Of a DNA stretch of 37,671 nt, positions 15,887-22,759 are shown piece after piece. Numbering within the stretch: position 1 is the first letter of the stretch; each line of letters begins with the position of its first letter. This DNA comes from Alphaproteobacteria bacterium. Its GTDB lineage: Bacteria; Pseudomonadota; Alphaproteobacteria; JACZXZ01. Under the pieces are notes generated by a model. That model saw only the letters and a program-made list of their open reading frames with translations, searched no databases and was not told where the DNA came from. The stretch lies in contig DASPOR010000035.1 of assembly GCA_035625915.1 (NCBI GenBank), positions 1 to 37,671 of the forward strand, given 5' to 3'. A program made the position numbers and the translations under genes.

Positions 15887-16168
15887 ATGGTGCGGCAGCG
15901 GTTCGGAGAAACCGTTACAGTGGCGGACGCGGCAGAACCCCGGCGCTTTCTATGGATTCTGTGCAAGTCGTGCGGCCGTTCCTCGAGGCTCGATCCGCGT
16001 CATGTTCTGAGCCTGCTTCGCACCGATGTGTCACTGAGCGAGACAGGCCAGAAGTTCAAACGCCGGCGCTGCAAACATCGAAGCGCCGCTGTTGTCGTAG
16101 ATGATCGGGAGCTGCCCGTCTACGATATCACGGGTCTTTGCCGCATGATGATGGCCCCCGTCGCCTGA
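15887..16168 (+). CDS. small zinc-ribbon-like protein
   Basis: The 93-residue product carries CKSCGRSS, a typical zinc knuckle pair, and about 45 residues later KFKRRRCKHRSAAVVVDDRELP. Small proteins of this layout, C-x2-C then C-x2-C followed by a beta strand and a D-D-R, are common ORFans in rhizobia. Here the first Cys of the second pair is replaced (RRRC), whereas the fragment at 11326 keeps it (CRRC), so zinc binding may be impaired. I use the ATG at 15887 because the frame upstream runs through two terminators. No ribosome site precedes it. It lies 62 bases before the Rieske gene but is probably unrelated to it. Confidence 0.5.
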   Translation: MVRQRFGETVTVADAAEPRRFLWILCKSCGRSSRLDPRHVLSLLRTDVSLSETGQKFKRRRCKHRSAAVVVDDRELPVYDITGLCRMMMAPVA

Positions 16169-16230
16169 GGGAGCCAGGCCCAAGGCCCGCCAGCTTTGAT
16201 TTTTGAAAAGACGTTCCACGGAGATGCGCT

Positions 16231-17445
16231 ATGAGACCTCTGACCGATTTTATACGGGCTGAAGACATAACCGCTCTAGAGCGCCCGCTCGGCCAAGCCA
16301 CGGGATTGCCGGGGCGCGTCTTTTCGGCTGAGTTCTTCGAGCTGGAGCAGCACTGCTTTTTCCCGCGCGTCTGGTGCCCCGCCGCCTTCGTCTCCGACAT
16401 TCCCGATCCCGGCGACGCGTTGCCCGTGGAGATCGCCGGCTGGCCGATCCTGCTGCTGCGCGGTGCGGACGGAGAGATCCGCGGCTTCCTTAACATTTGT
16501 CGACACCGAGCGATGCGCGTCGTCACGCAGCCCTGCAAGGGAAGCGCGAACTTCACCTGCCCTTGGCATGCTTGGACCTATGATCTCACGGGCCGGCTTA
16601 TCGCCACGCCAAAACTCGGCGGCGAACGCATCAACCAGGATGCGAGCTTCCCGACCGACGGTCTCGCACTGATGCCGGTACGCGTCGGCCAATGGCTCGA
16701 CCTGATCTTCGTCAACATCGACGGGAAGGCACCACCGCTCGACCAGCATCTTCGGCCCCTCGAGGACTTGCTCCGACCCTATTACGACCTCACGGGCCTG
16801 CGACGCGCCGAGGCATGGTCGACGGAATATCCCGGAAACTGGAAGGTCGCGGTCGAGACGACGCTCGACGAGTATCATATCCCCTTCCTGCATCCGCAGC
16901 TGATGGCGGGCGTCCGCCGCAACAACAACGCCAACGGCCATGCTGACGGCTGCTACATGATGACCTCGAACGCGCGGATCTACGACAACACGCGCAAAGC
17001 CGGGACCGCGATGGGCTATGGGCAAGGCTTCCCGAGGATCCTTAAGGAACGCGCGCCCGAGCCACGCAGCCATTTCATCGTGCTCTTCCCGACGGGTGCA
17101 CTGCAGACTCGGCCGAACCACGCACTCCTCGGTCTCTTCATGCCCGAGGGGCCGGACCGCACCCGGATTACCTTTGTCCACTACTACGCCGGCACGACCG
17201 CGACCGATCCCGCCTTTGCGCCGGCACGCCAGGAGATGGTCCAGAGCTGGAAGGAAGTCTTCGAGCAGGATGTGCCGATCGCAAGGGACGTTTATCGCAA
17301 TCACAAGCTTCGCGATCACGTCGGTCTCGCCACGCGGATGACTCCCGCCTGGGAAGAGGGGGTCGCATCCTTCTATCGGAGCCTCTTGGCGGTGATGGGA
17401 GGAACGAGCAGCTCGGCCGACGACGCATCAAACGATAGCTCCTGA
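16231..17445 (+). CDS. aromatic-ring-hydroxylating-type Rieske oxygenase, alpha subunit
   Basis: The 404-residue protein is the catalytic subunit of a Rieske non-haem iron oxygenase. The Rieske centre is Cys90-x-His92 and Cys110-x2-His113 (CRHR ... CPWH). The mononuclear iron site is His216, His221 and a C-terminal Asp, probably Asp347 (EQDVPIARDVY), with Asp213 in DEYHIPFLH at the usual bridging position. Carnitine and betaine oxygenases (CntA, GbcA) tend to have Glu there, so a ring hydroxylase or another demethylase is as likely. No reductase, ferredoxin or beta subunit is adjacent, so electrons must come from elsewhere. GGAG lies seven bases before the ATG at 16231. The following gap holds a long inverted repeat, then an SDR gene on the same strand. 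Confidence 0.9.
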   Translation: MRPLTDFIRAEDITALERPLGQATGLPGRVFSAEFFELEQHCFFPRVWCPAAFVSDIPDPGDALPVEIAGWPILLLRGADGEIRGFLNICRHRAMRVVTQPCKGSANFTCPWHAWTYDLTGRLIATPKLGGERINQDASFPTDGLALMPVRVGQWLDLIFVNIDGKAPPLDQHLRPLEDLLRPYYDLTGLRRAEAWSTEYPGNWKVAVETTLDEYHIPFLHPQLMAGVRRNNNANGHADGCYMMTSNARIYDNTRKAGTAMGYGQGFPRILKERAPEPRSHFIVLFPTGALQTRPNHALLGLFMPEGPDRTRITFVHYYAGTTATDPAFAPARQEMVQSWKEVFEQDVPIARDVYRNHKLRDHVGLATRMTPAWEEGVASFYRSLLAVMGGTSSSADDASNDSS

Positions 17446-17821
17446 CCCGGCCGGTTGATCTCGGCGACGCGTACGTAGCCGTAGGGCTGAGCCCTCTCCT
17501 GGCGTTACCGGAAGCCGCTGCTCAGCCCCGTTGACCCGCCCGCGTCGCGGCGGTCTCGTTAACCAGCCTTGCTCTGGAGCGACGCCAAAATTCACGGTTT
17601 TTCCGGCGCGATGCGCTGGATTGGAAGAAAGCCACGAGCCCGGTCATCTTCGTCCAGCGCCACAAGGAGGTTCTAGACCACATCGTCCATGGCCAAACCT
17701 GTTTCGTTCGGCCCGTGTGGCATAGCGCCCGGTGCAACTGTATTGTGCGCCCTGTGCGCATAGCGCGGAGCAAGCGGATCAAATATATCTATTGCTGACC
17801 TCGACAAGTTATAGGCGGTCA
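17446..17821. other. 376-base gap between the Rieske and SDR genes
   Basis: No gene is recognisable. A nine-base inverted repeat (17484-17528) lies close to the Rieske stop. The rest has open frames on both strands without a ribosome site or a family that I know. It should include the promoter of the SDR gene. Confidence 0.45.
17484..17528 (+). terminator. possible hairpin after the Rieske gene
   Basis: GGGCTGAGC (17484-17492) and GCTCAGCCC (17520-17528) are exact reverse complements with a 27-base loop. There is no T-tract, so termination would be Rho-dependent or the element may serve mRNA stability instead. Confidence 0.3.
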
Positions 17822-18538
17822 ATGCACCCAGCCACTTCACGGGAATCCGCCAAGACTATCCTGATCGTTGGAGCGTCGCGCGGCCTCGGCCACGCCTTAG
17901 CCACCGAGTTCCTGAGTAGAGGGTGGAACGTCATAGGTACGGTTAGGACTGGGGCCCGAACCAAGTTTCACGATCTCGCGGAGGAGCACGAAGGCCGCGT
18001 CGGGATTGAGACACTCGACATCAACCAGGCCGATCAGGTCACATCCTTGCGTAGCCGTCTGGCCGGCAGAGTGCTCGACATGCTGTTCGTGAACGCTGGA
18101 ACCACCACGCATGATGAGCACGTCCATATTGGCGACGTGACCACGGAAGAGTTCATCCGCGTGATGGTGACGAACGCGCTGAGCCCCATGCGCGTCATTG
18201 AAGCGCTCCAGGATCTCGTGCCTGCGGAAGGACTGATCGGAGCGATGTCGTCCGGCCAGGGCAGCATCACCAACAACGAGAAGGGGATGCGGGAGGTCTA
18301 TCGCGGCAGCAAAGCGGCGCTGAACATGTTCATGCGGAGCTTTGCAGCCCGACAAGCCGGAGGGCCGCGCGCTATGGTGCTGATGGCTCCGGGCTGGATT
18401 CGCACCGACTTGGGAGGCCCGGACGCGCCTTTCGGCTTAGAGGAGACCGTGCCCGGCCTGGTAGACGTGCTGATCTCCAAGCTTGGGACGCCCGGTCTGC
18501 AGTATCTTGATCGCTTCGGTAAGACTGTCCCTTGGTGA
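17822..18538 (+). CDS. SDR-family oxidoreductase
   Basis: The 238-residue protein is a classical short-chain dehydrogenase/reductase acting with NAD(P). The cofactor motif is GASRGLG (residues 17-23), the strand motif is NAG (91-93), the catalytic set is Ser143 or Ser144 with Tyr160 and Lys164 (YRGSK), and PGWIRTD follows. The frame extends upstream to 17732, but residues before MHPATSRE look non-coding, so I start at 17822, though its ribosome site is weak (AGGCGG close to the ATG). It sits on the same strand between the Rieske oxygenase and the M24 protein; gaps of 376 and 168 bases argue against tight co-transcription. A matching role as a dehydrogenase after oxygenation is possible but is inference. 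Confidence 0.85.
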   Translation: MHPATSRESAKTILIVGASRGLGHALATEFLSRGWNVIGTVRTGARTKFHDLAEEHEGRVGIETLDINQADQVTSLRSRLAGRVLDMLFVNAGTTTHDEHVHIGDVTTEEFIRVMVTNALSPMRVIEALQDLVPAEGLIGAMSSGQGSITNNEKGMREVYRGSKAALNMFMRSFAARQAGGPRAMVLMAPGWIRTDLGGPDAPFGLEETVPGLVDVLISKLGTPGLQYLDRFGKTVPW

Positions 18539-18543
18539 TCTGC

Positions 18544-18557
18544 TGCAAGCGCTTGCG
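18544..18557. promoter_or_regulatory. LacI-family-like operator
   Basis: TGCAAGCGCTTGCG contains the perfect palindrome GCAAGCGCTTGC (18545-18556) centred on CG. A palindrome with AA-x-CG-x-TT around a central CpG is the hallmark of LacI/GalR-family sites. It lies six bases after the SDR stop and 150 bases before the M24 gene start, inside the only gap that could hold the M24 promoter. No LacI-type gene is in the window. Confidence 0.35.
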
Positions 18558-18706
18558 CTGATACCGGTCCTGTATCGCCGTCGGCATGGGGAATGGTGCG
18601 TCGACAGCGTTGCGATTATTGCAAAGGGCTCAGGCCATTTTTGAGTGCGAAGTACTCCGCACGCACCGTTCCAATGAACACTACCTACCAGTAGGGAGAT
18701 CGAGTC

Positions 18707-19858
18707 ATGGCGGCATTCACACCGAACGAATATCGGGATCGCGTGAAGAAAGTCTGCGCCGCGATGCAGGCCCAGGGAATCGATACCCTAGTGGTCCTAA
18801 ATGAAGGGCATTTGTGTTATCTCACCGGCTATGAGGGCTTCTCCGACTATGTCCCGCAGGCGGCGATTTTGCGCGCCGGCGATGCGGATCCGGTTCTCAT
18901 GTTACGAGAAATGGACCTCCATTGCGCCTATCCCACGGTCTATCTCGATGAGAGACGCATTGAGTGCTATTCCGAAAGCTATATCGGCACCGCCGCGCGA
19001 TCCCCGTGGGAAGTGATCGGCAAGCGCATCGTCGAAATCGCTCAGAGTGGGCGGATCGGCATCGAGGCAGGTGCCAAGGGATTTTCCCATCGCGACTATG
19101 AGCGCCTGATCCAGGCGATCGGCGGCCGAAAGGTTGAAGACGGCACATCCGTCGTGCCGAGCGTGACGATCAAAAAGTCGCCGAACGAGATCAATTACAT
19201 GCAGACGGCGGCTCGGATTGTCGATCGGGCGCTGACTGCTGGCGCCAACAAAATTGCCGTTGGGGTGCGAGAGTGCGACGTCGCGGCGACGGTCATGCAT
19301 CACCTGGCAGAGGGTATCGCCGAAACTGGCGGAGGCCCTGGAGTCCCTGTCACGATGCCGGTGACACCCTGGTCGCAAGCTCCGCACATTAAGTGGACCG
19401 ATCGTCGATATGAAAAGCAGCGTCAGACCAATTTCGAGATCGGCGGCTTCGTTCATCGTTATTGCTGCCCACTGTCGCGGACCGTCTATCTCGGTACTCC
19501 TCCTGCCAGATACAAGCACGTACACGAGACAGTGCTGGCCGGGTTTACCGCCGGCCTTGCGGCGGTCAAGCCGGGAGCGCAGGCGGGGGACATACATCGC
19601 GCCTTCATGAAGGCATTCAAACCGGGTGGCGTCCGCAAGGAATCGCGTATCGGCTATTCGATCGGCATCAACTGGGCCGACGGCTGCTTCAGTGTTCAAA
19701 ACGACGACAAGACCATCTTGGAACCGGATTTCACGTTCCATCTCATCATCGGGATTTGGGAACGGGAAGACTCGTATATCCTGAGCGAAGCCGTTCGTGT
19801 GACGCCAAACGGCGGCGAGACCTTCACCAAGGTCCCGCGCGATATGATCATACGTTAG
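18707..19858 (+). CDS. M24-fold hydrolase of the creatinase / ectoine-hydrolase type
   Basis: The 383-residue protein has the two-domain layout of the pita-bread family: a creatinase N-terminal domain (1-150) and a catalytic domain (155-383). The five metal ligands of aminopeptidase P are mostly gone: the first Asp is Glu244, the second is Pro255 (YCCPLSRT), the GHxIG His is Tyr317 (GYSIG), and only one Glu (Glu361) remains. That pattern, with APHIKWTD and YCCPLSRTVYLG, matches metal-independent relatives such as creatinase and ectoine hydrolase DoeA/EutD, which open a C-N bond of a cyclic or guanidino substrate. No ectoine gene accompanies it. GGGAG lies eight bases before the ATG at 18707. 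A LacI-type palindrome lies upstream. Confidence 0.82.
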   Translation: MAAFTPNEYRDRVKKVCAAMQAQGIDTLVVLNEGHLCYLTGYEGFSDYVPQAAILRAGDADPVLMLREMDLHCAYPTVYLDERRIECYSESYIGTAARSPWEVIGKRIVEIAQSGRIGIEAGAKGFSHRDYERLIQAIGGRKVEDGTSVVPSVTIKKSPNEINYMQTAARIVDRALTAGANKIAVGVRECDVAATVMHHLAEGIAETGGGPGVPVTMPVTPWSQAPHIKWTDRRYEKQRQTNFEIGGFVHRYCCPLSRTVYLGTPPARYKHVHETVLAGFTAGLAAVKPGAQAGDIHRAFMKAFKPGGVRKESRIGYSIGINWADGCFSVQNDDKTILEPDFTFHLIIGIWEREDSYILSEAVRVTPNGGETFTKVPRDMIIR

Positions 19859-19876
19859 GTTCGCGCATAAGCGCGC

Positions 19877-19896
19877 CGCCGACGAGGCTGTCGGCG
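19877..19896 (+). terminator. possible hairpin after the M24 gene
   Basis: CGCCGAC (19877-19883) and GTCGGCG (19890-19896) form a perfect seven-base stem with a six-base loop, 18 bases after the stop codon. The tail is CCCCATTATA, with no T-run, so it is a weak terminator candidate. Confidence 0.4.
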
Positions 19897-20084
19897 CCCC
19901 ATTATATGAGGAGCTGCGGCATAGACTAGCCACCCCCGAAAACGGCAACGGAGACGCACGCCGCATTGGAGCCCAAATTCGGTTTCCGCGCGATCGCCTC
20001 TAATTGGGTTTGCCGCGAGGAATGGCCGGATTCGCGCGCTCTCGCTCGGTTGCCTTGCTATTCTTCCCCGTAAGGTAGACTGAC

Positions 20085-20174
20085 TGGCGGAGGGAGTGGG
20101 ATTCGAACCCACGTTAGGGTTTCCCCTAAACACGCTTTCCAAGCGTGCGCCTTAAGCCACTCGGCCATCCCTCC
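20085..20174 (-). tRNA. tRNA-Ser(GGA)
   Basis: Read on the minus strand, the gene starts GGAGGGATGGCCGAGTGG and ends with the T-arm GGTTCGAATCCC, the acceptor side TCCCTCC, discriminator G and an encoded CCA (20085-20087). The anticodon loop is CTTGGAAAG, giving anticodon GGA for serine codons UCC and UCU. The long variable arm (TTAGGGGAAACCCTAA) is typical for tRNA-Ser. At 90 bases with CCA the length fits. Its 3' end faces the accessory region to the left, as it would if the gene had been an integration site, but I did not find a matching repeat of its 3' end in this window. Confidence 0.97.
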
Positions 20175-20474
20175 AGAAAGGGCCGGCACAATAGCAGGCG
20201 GCCCAAACCTCGCCAAGAATCGTGCACTGGGGCGTTCGGTGCCCGCGCTCGTCCCGCCGACCACGCTTGCGCCGGGCACGCTGCCCGGGTTCCCCATCCG
20301 GCCCGTGGAGGGGGTTATTTTCGAGCCGGCGGTCACCCGAACCTCGGTACATGAATCGAGCCCATTTTTCCCCGGGCAGGATTTCCGGTTGCCAGCTCGA
20401 CCGGCAATGGTCAAATTACGCGCCGAATATAATGTAAAAAGGTGCCGCTCGACGCTCCAAACCGGGAAGCTCAT
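20175..20474. other. 300-base gap between the tRNA and the small membrane protein
   Basis: No gene or clear structure was found. It contains the upstream region of tRNA-Ser (leftward) and of the membrane-protein gene at 20475 (rightward). Confidence 0.45.
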
Positions 20475-20795
20475 ATGCTGTTCGGACGCATCCTTGGGTG
20501 GTTGCTGATCCTTTGCGCGTTTCTTGTCGTAGCCATGGAGGCTTACGCCTGGCTCGACCAAGGAACCTATCACATCATGGCGACGGGAGAACTCTGGTAC
20601 AGGGAGAGCCCGAATTCGCTCAATCTCGTCCAGGCCGTGGTGCAGCGCTACATCGCGGCGTTCCTCTGGGATTACGGTATCCGCCCGGTCCTTTTGATGC
20701 CCGCGTGGCTGGTGCTCGGGGTGCTCGGCATTCTTTTCCTCCTCATCTTCCGTAGCCGCACGCGACGCCGGCGTCATCACAGCAGTTTCGGGTAA
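20475..20795 (+). CDS. small two-helix membrane protein
   Basis: This 106-residue protein has one membrane helix at the N-terminus (LGWLLILCAFLVVAMEAYAWL), a 45-residue periplasm-sized middle with aromatic residues (HIMATGELWYRESPNSLN), a second helix (LVLGVLGILFLLIFRS) and a very basic tail (RTRRRRHH) that should stay in the cytoplasm. I know the layout from uncharacterised alphaproteobacterial inner-membrane proteins but no function. The ATG at 20475 has GGGAAG upstream; the frame continues to 20442 without a better site. It converges on lepA, and a six-base hairpin (GCGAAT/ATTCGC, 20802-20818) lies between the two stops. Confidence 0.65.
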   Translation: MLFGRILGWLLILCAFLVVAMEAYAWLDQGTYHIMATGELWYRESPNSLNLVQAVVQRYIAAFLWDYGIRPVLLMPAWLVLGVLGILFLLIFRSRTRRRRHHSSFG

Positions 20796-20801
20796 GCTGT
20801 A

Positions 20802-20818
20802 GCGAATTTCGGATTCGC
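20802..20818. terminator. small hairpin between convergent genes
   Basis: GCGAAT (20802-20807) and ATTCGC (20813-20818) pair around a five-base loop, between the stop of the small membrane protein and the stop of lepA. There is no T-tract on either side. Confidence 0.3.
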
Positions 20819-20830
20819 CACACTGGCGCC

Positions 20831-22633
20831 TCAGTCGTCGCTCATCTTGAGGGCGGCAAGAAAGGCCGATTGCGGAATTTCGACCTTGCCGAACTGGCGC
20901 ATCCGTTTTTTTCCTTCCTTTTGCTTCTCGAGAAGCTTGCGCTTGCGCGTGATGTCGCCGCCATAGCATTTGGCCGTTACGTCCTTGCGCAATGCCGAGA
21001 CGGTTTCGCGCGCGATGATGCGGCCGCCGATCGCCGCCTGGATCGCGATCTTGAAGAGCTGGCGCGGAATGAGATCCTTGAGCCGCGCGCAAAGTTGCCG
21101 TCCGCGCTGCTCGGCGCGGCTTCGGTGCACGATGATCGAGAGCGCGTCGACAGGCTCGGCGTTAACCAGGATCGTAAGCTTCACGAGGTCGCCCTCGCGA
21201 TAGCCTTCGATATGATAATCGAAGCTTGCATAGCCCCGGCTGATCGACTTCAGCCGATCGTAGAAGTCATAAACAACTTCGTTGAGCGGCAGGCGATAGA
21301 CAAGCATGGCGCGGTTTCCGGCATAGGTAAGATCGGCCTGCTCGCCCCGCCGTTCGGTGCAGAGTGCCAGGATGGCGCCCAGATACTCGTCCGGCACCAT
21401 GATCGTGCCGCGGATCCACGGCTCTTCGACATGCTCGATCTTGACGGGATCGGGCATATCGGCGGGATTGTGGAGCTCCTGGATTTCGCCGTTCGTCAAA
21501 TGAAGGCGGTAGACAACACTCGGCGCCGTTGCGATCAAGTCGAGGTCGAACTCGCGATGAAGCCGCTCCTCGATGATCTCCATGTGGAGAAGCCCGAGGA
21601 AACCGCAGCGGAATCCGAATCCCAGGGCCGCCGACGTTTCGGGCTCGTAATGAAAGCTCGCGTCGTTGAGGCGGAGTTTGGCGAGGCTATCGCGAAGCTG
21701 TTCGAACTCATTGGTGTCGATCGGGAATAGGCCACAGAAGACGACGGGAACGCTCGGCTTGAAGCCCGGCAGCGGCTCGGCCGCAGGGCGGCGCTCCTCG
21801 GTCAGCGTGTCGCCGATCCGGCAGTCGGCCACGGCCTTGATGCCGGCCATGATGAATCCGATCTCCCCCGGCGCCAACTCATCCGCATCGATAAGTTTTG
21901 GCGTGAATACGCCCACGCGGTCGACCTCGTGCGTGGCGCCGGTCGCCATCATGCGCAGCTTCTGGCCCTTCCTGATTGCACCGTCCTTCACACGCACGAG
22001 GATGACGACGCCGAGATAGGGGTCGTACCAGCTATCGACAAGAAGTGCTTTCACGGGGGCGTTGCGTTCGCCTTCGGGCGGGGGCAGGCGCTCGACCAAG
22101 GCTTCCAACACGTCGTCGATGCCCTGCCCGGTCTTGGCCGAAACGGATATCGCGTGGGAGGCGTCGAGGCCGATCACCTCTTCGATCTGCCGCCGCACGC
22201 GCTCGGGCTCCGCCGCCGGCAAGTCGATCTTGTTGAGCACCGGCACAATCTCGTGATTGGCCTCGACCGCCAGATAGGCGTTGGCGAGTGTCTGCGCCTC
22301 GACCCCTTGGCTTGCATCGACGACGAGAAGCGATCCCTCGCAGGCGGCAAGCGAGCGGCTCACCTCATAGGTGAAATCGACGTGACCCGGCGTGTCCATG
22401 AGGTTCAACGCATAGATCTCGCCATTCCTCGCCTTGTATGAGAGGCGCACAGTCTGCGCCTTGATGGTGATGCCGCGCTCGCGCTCGATATCCATATTGT
22501 CGAGGAGTTGGTCGTGAAAATCCCGCTCGGACACGCCGCCACAGCGCTGGATCAACCGGTCGGCAAGGGTGGATTTGCCGTGATCGATATGCGCGATGAT
22601 CGCGAAGTTACGGATGTGGGCGAGATCGGTCAT
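20831..22633 (-). CDS. lepA: elongation factor 4 (LepA) GTPase
   Basis: The 600-residue protein is the ribosome-associated GTPase LepA/EF4, which is thought to act during initiation or on stalled ribosomes. The G motifs are in place: [14 protein letters not shown] (P-loop), DTPGHVDF (G3) and NKIDLP (G4). Switch I has RERGITIK. The C-terminal LepA-specific domain is present ([21 protein letters not shown] is its signature, cut here into [11 protein letters not shown] and [10 protein letters not shown]). The length matches the family. The ATG at 22633 has GGA shortly upstream. It is the last gene of the minus-strand run that starts with infC, 126 bases after pheT, and may have its own promoter. 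Confidence 0.97.
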   Translation of the reverse strand: MTDLAHIRNFAIIAHIDHGKSTLADRLIQRCGGVSERDFHDQLLDNMDIERERGITIKAQTVRLSYKARNGEIYALNLMDTPGHVDFTYEVSRSLAACEGSLLVVDASQGVEAQTLANAYLAVEANHEIVPVLNKIDLPAAEPERVRRQIEEVIGLDASHAISVSAKTGQGIDDVLEALVERLPPPEGERNAPVKALLVDSWYDPYLGVVILVRVKDGAIRKGQKLRMMATGATHEVDRVGVFTPKLIDADELAPGEIGFIMAGIKAVADCRIGDTLTEERRPAAEPLPGFKPSVPVVFCGLFPIDTNEFEQLRDSLAKLRLNDASFHYEPETSAALGFGFRCGFLGLLHMEIIEERLHREFDLDLIATAPSVVYRLHLTNGEIQELHNPADMPDPVKIEHVEEPWIRGTIMVPDEYLGAILALCTERRGEQADLTYAGNRAMLVYRLPLNEVVYDFYDRLKSISRGYASFDYHIEGYREGDLVKLTILVNAEPVDALSIIVHRSRAEQRGRQLCARLKDLIPRQLFKIAIQAAIGGRIIARETVSALRKDVTAKCYGGDITRKRKLLEKQKEGKKRMRQFGKVEIPQSAFLAALKMSDD

Positions 22634-22759
22634 GTTTCCGTGCGGCCGCAGCCGGCGCTATTTAGCACCCGGCAGCGCCAAGGCAAAGCGCTTTGCCGGA
22701 ACGAGCGCCACGCACGACCGCATCTCGAATGGCCGCCGAACGAAGATATTCGACATTTC

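Noticed and set aside
17522-17782. Minus-strand frame in the Rieske-SDR gap, suspected transposase remnant
   Set aside because: No transposase motif, no terminal inverted repeats and no ribosome site. Basic residues alone are not evidence.
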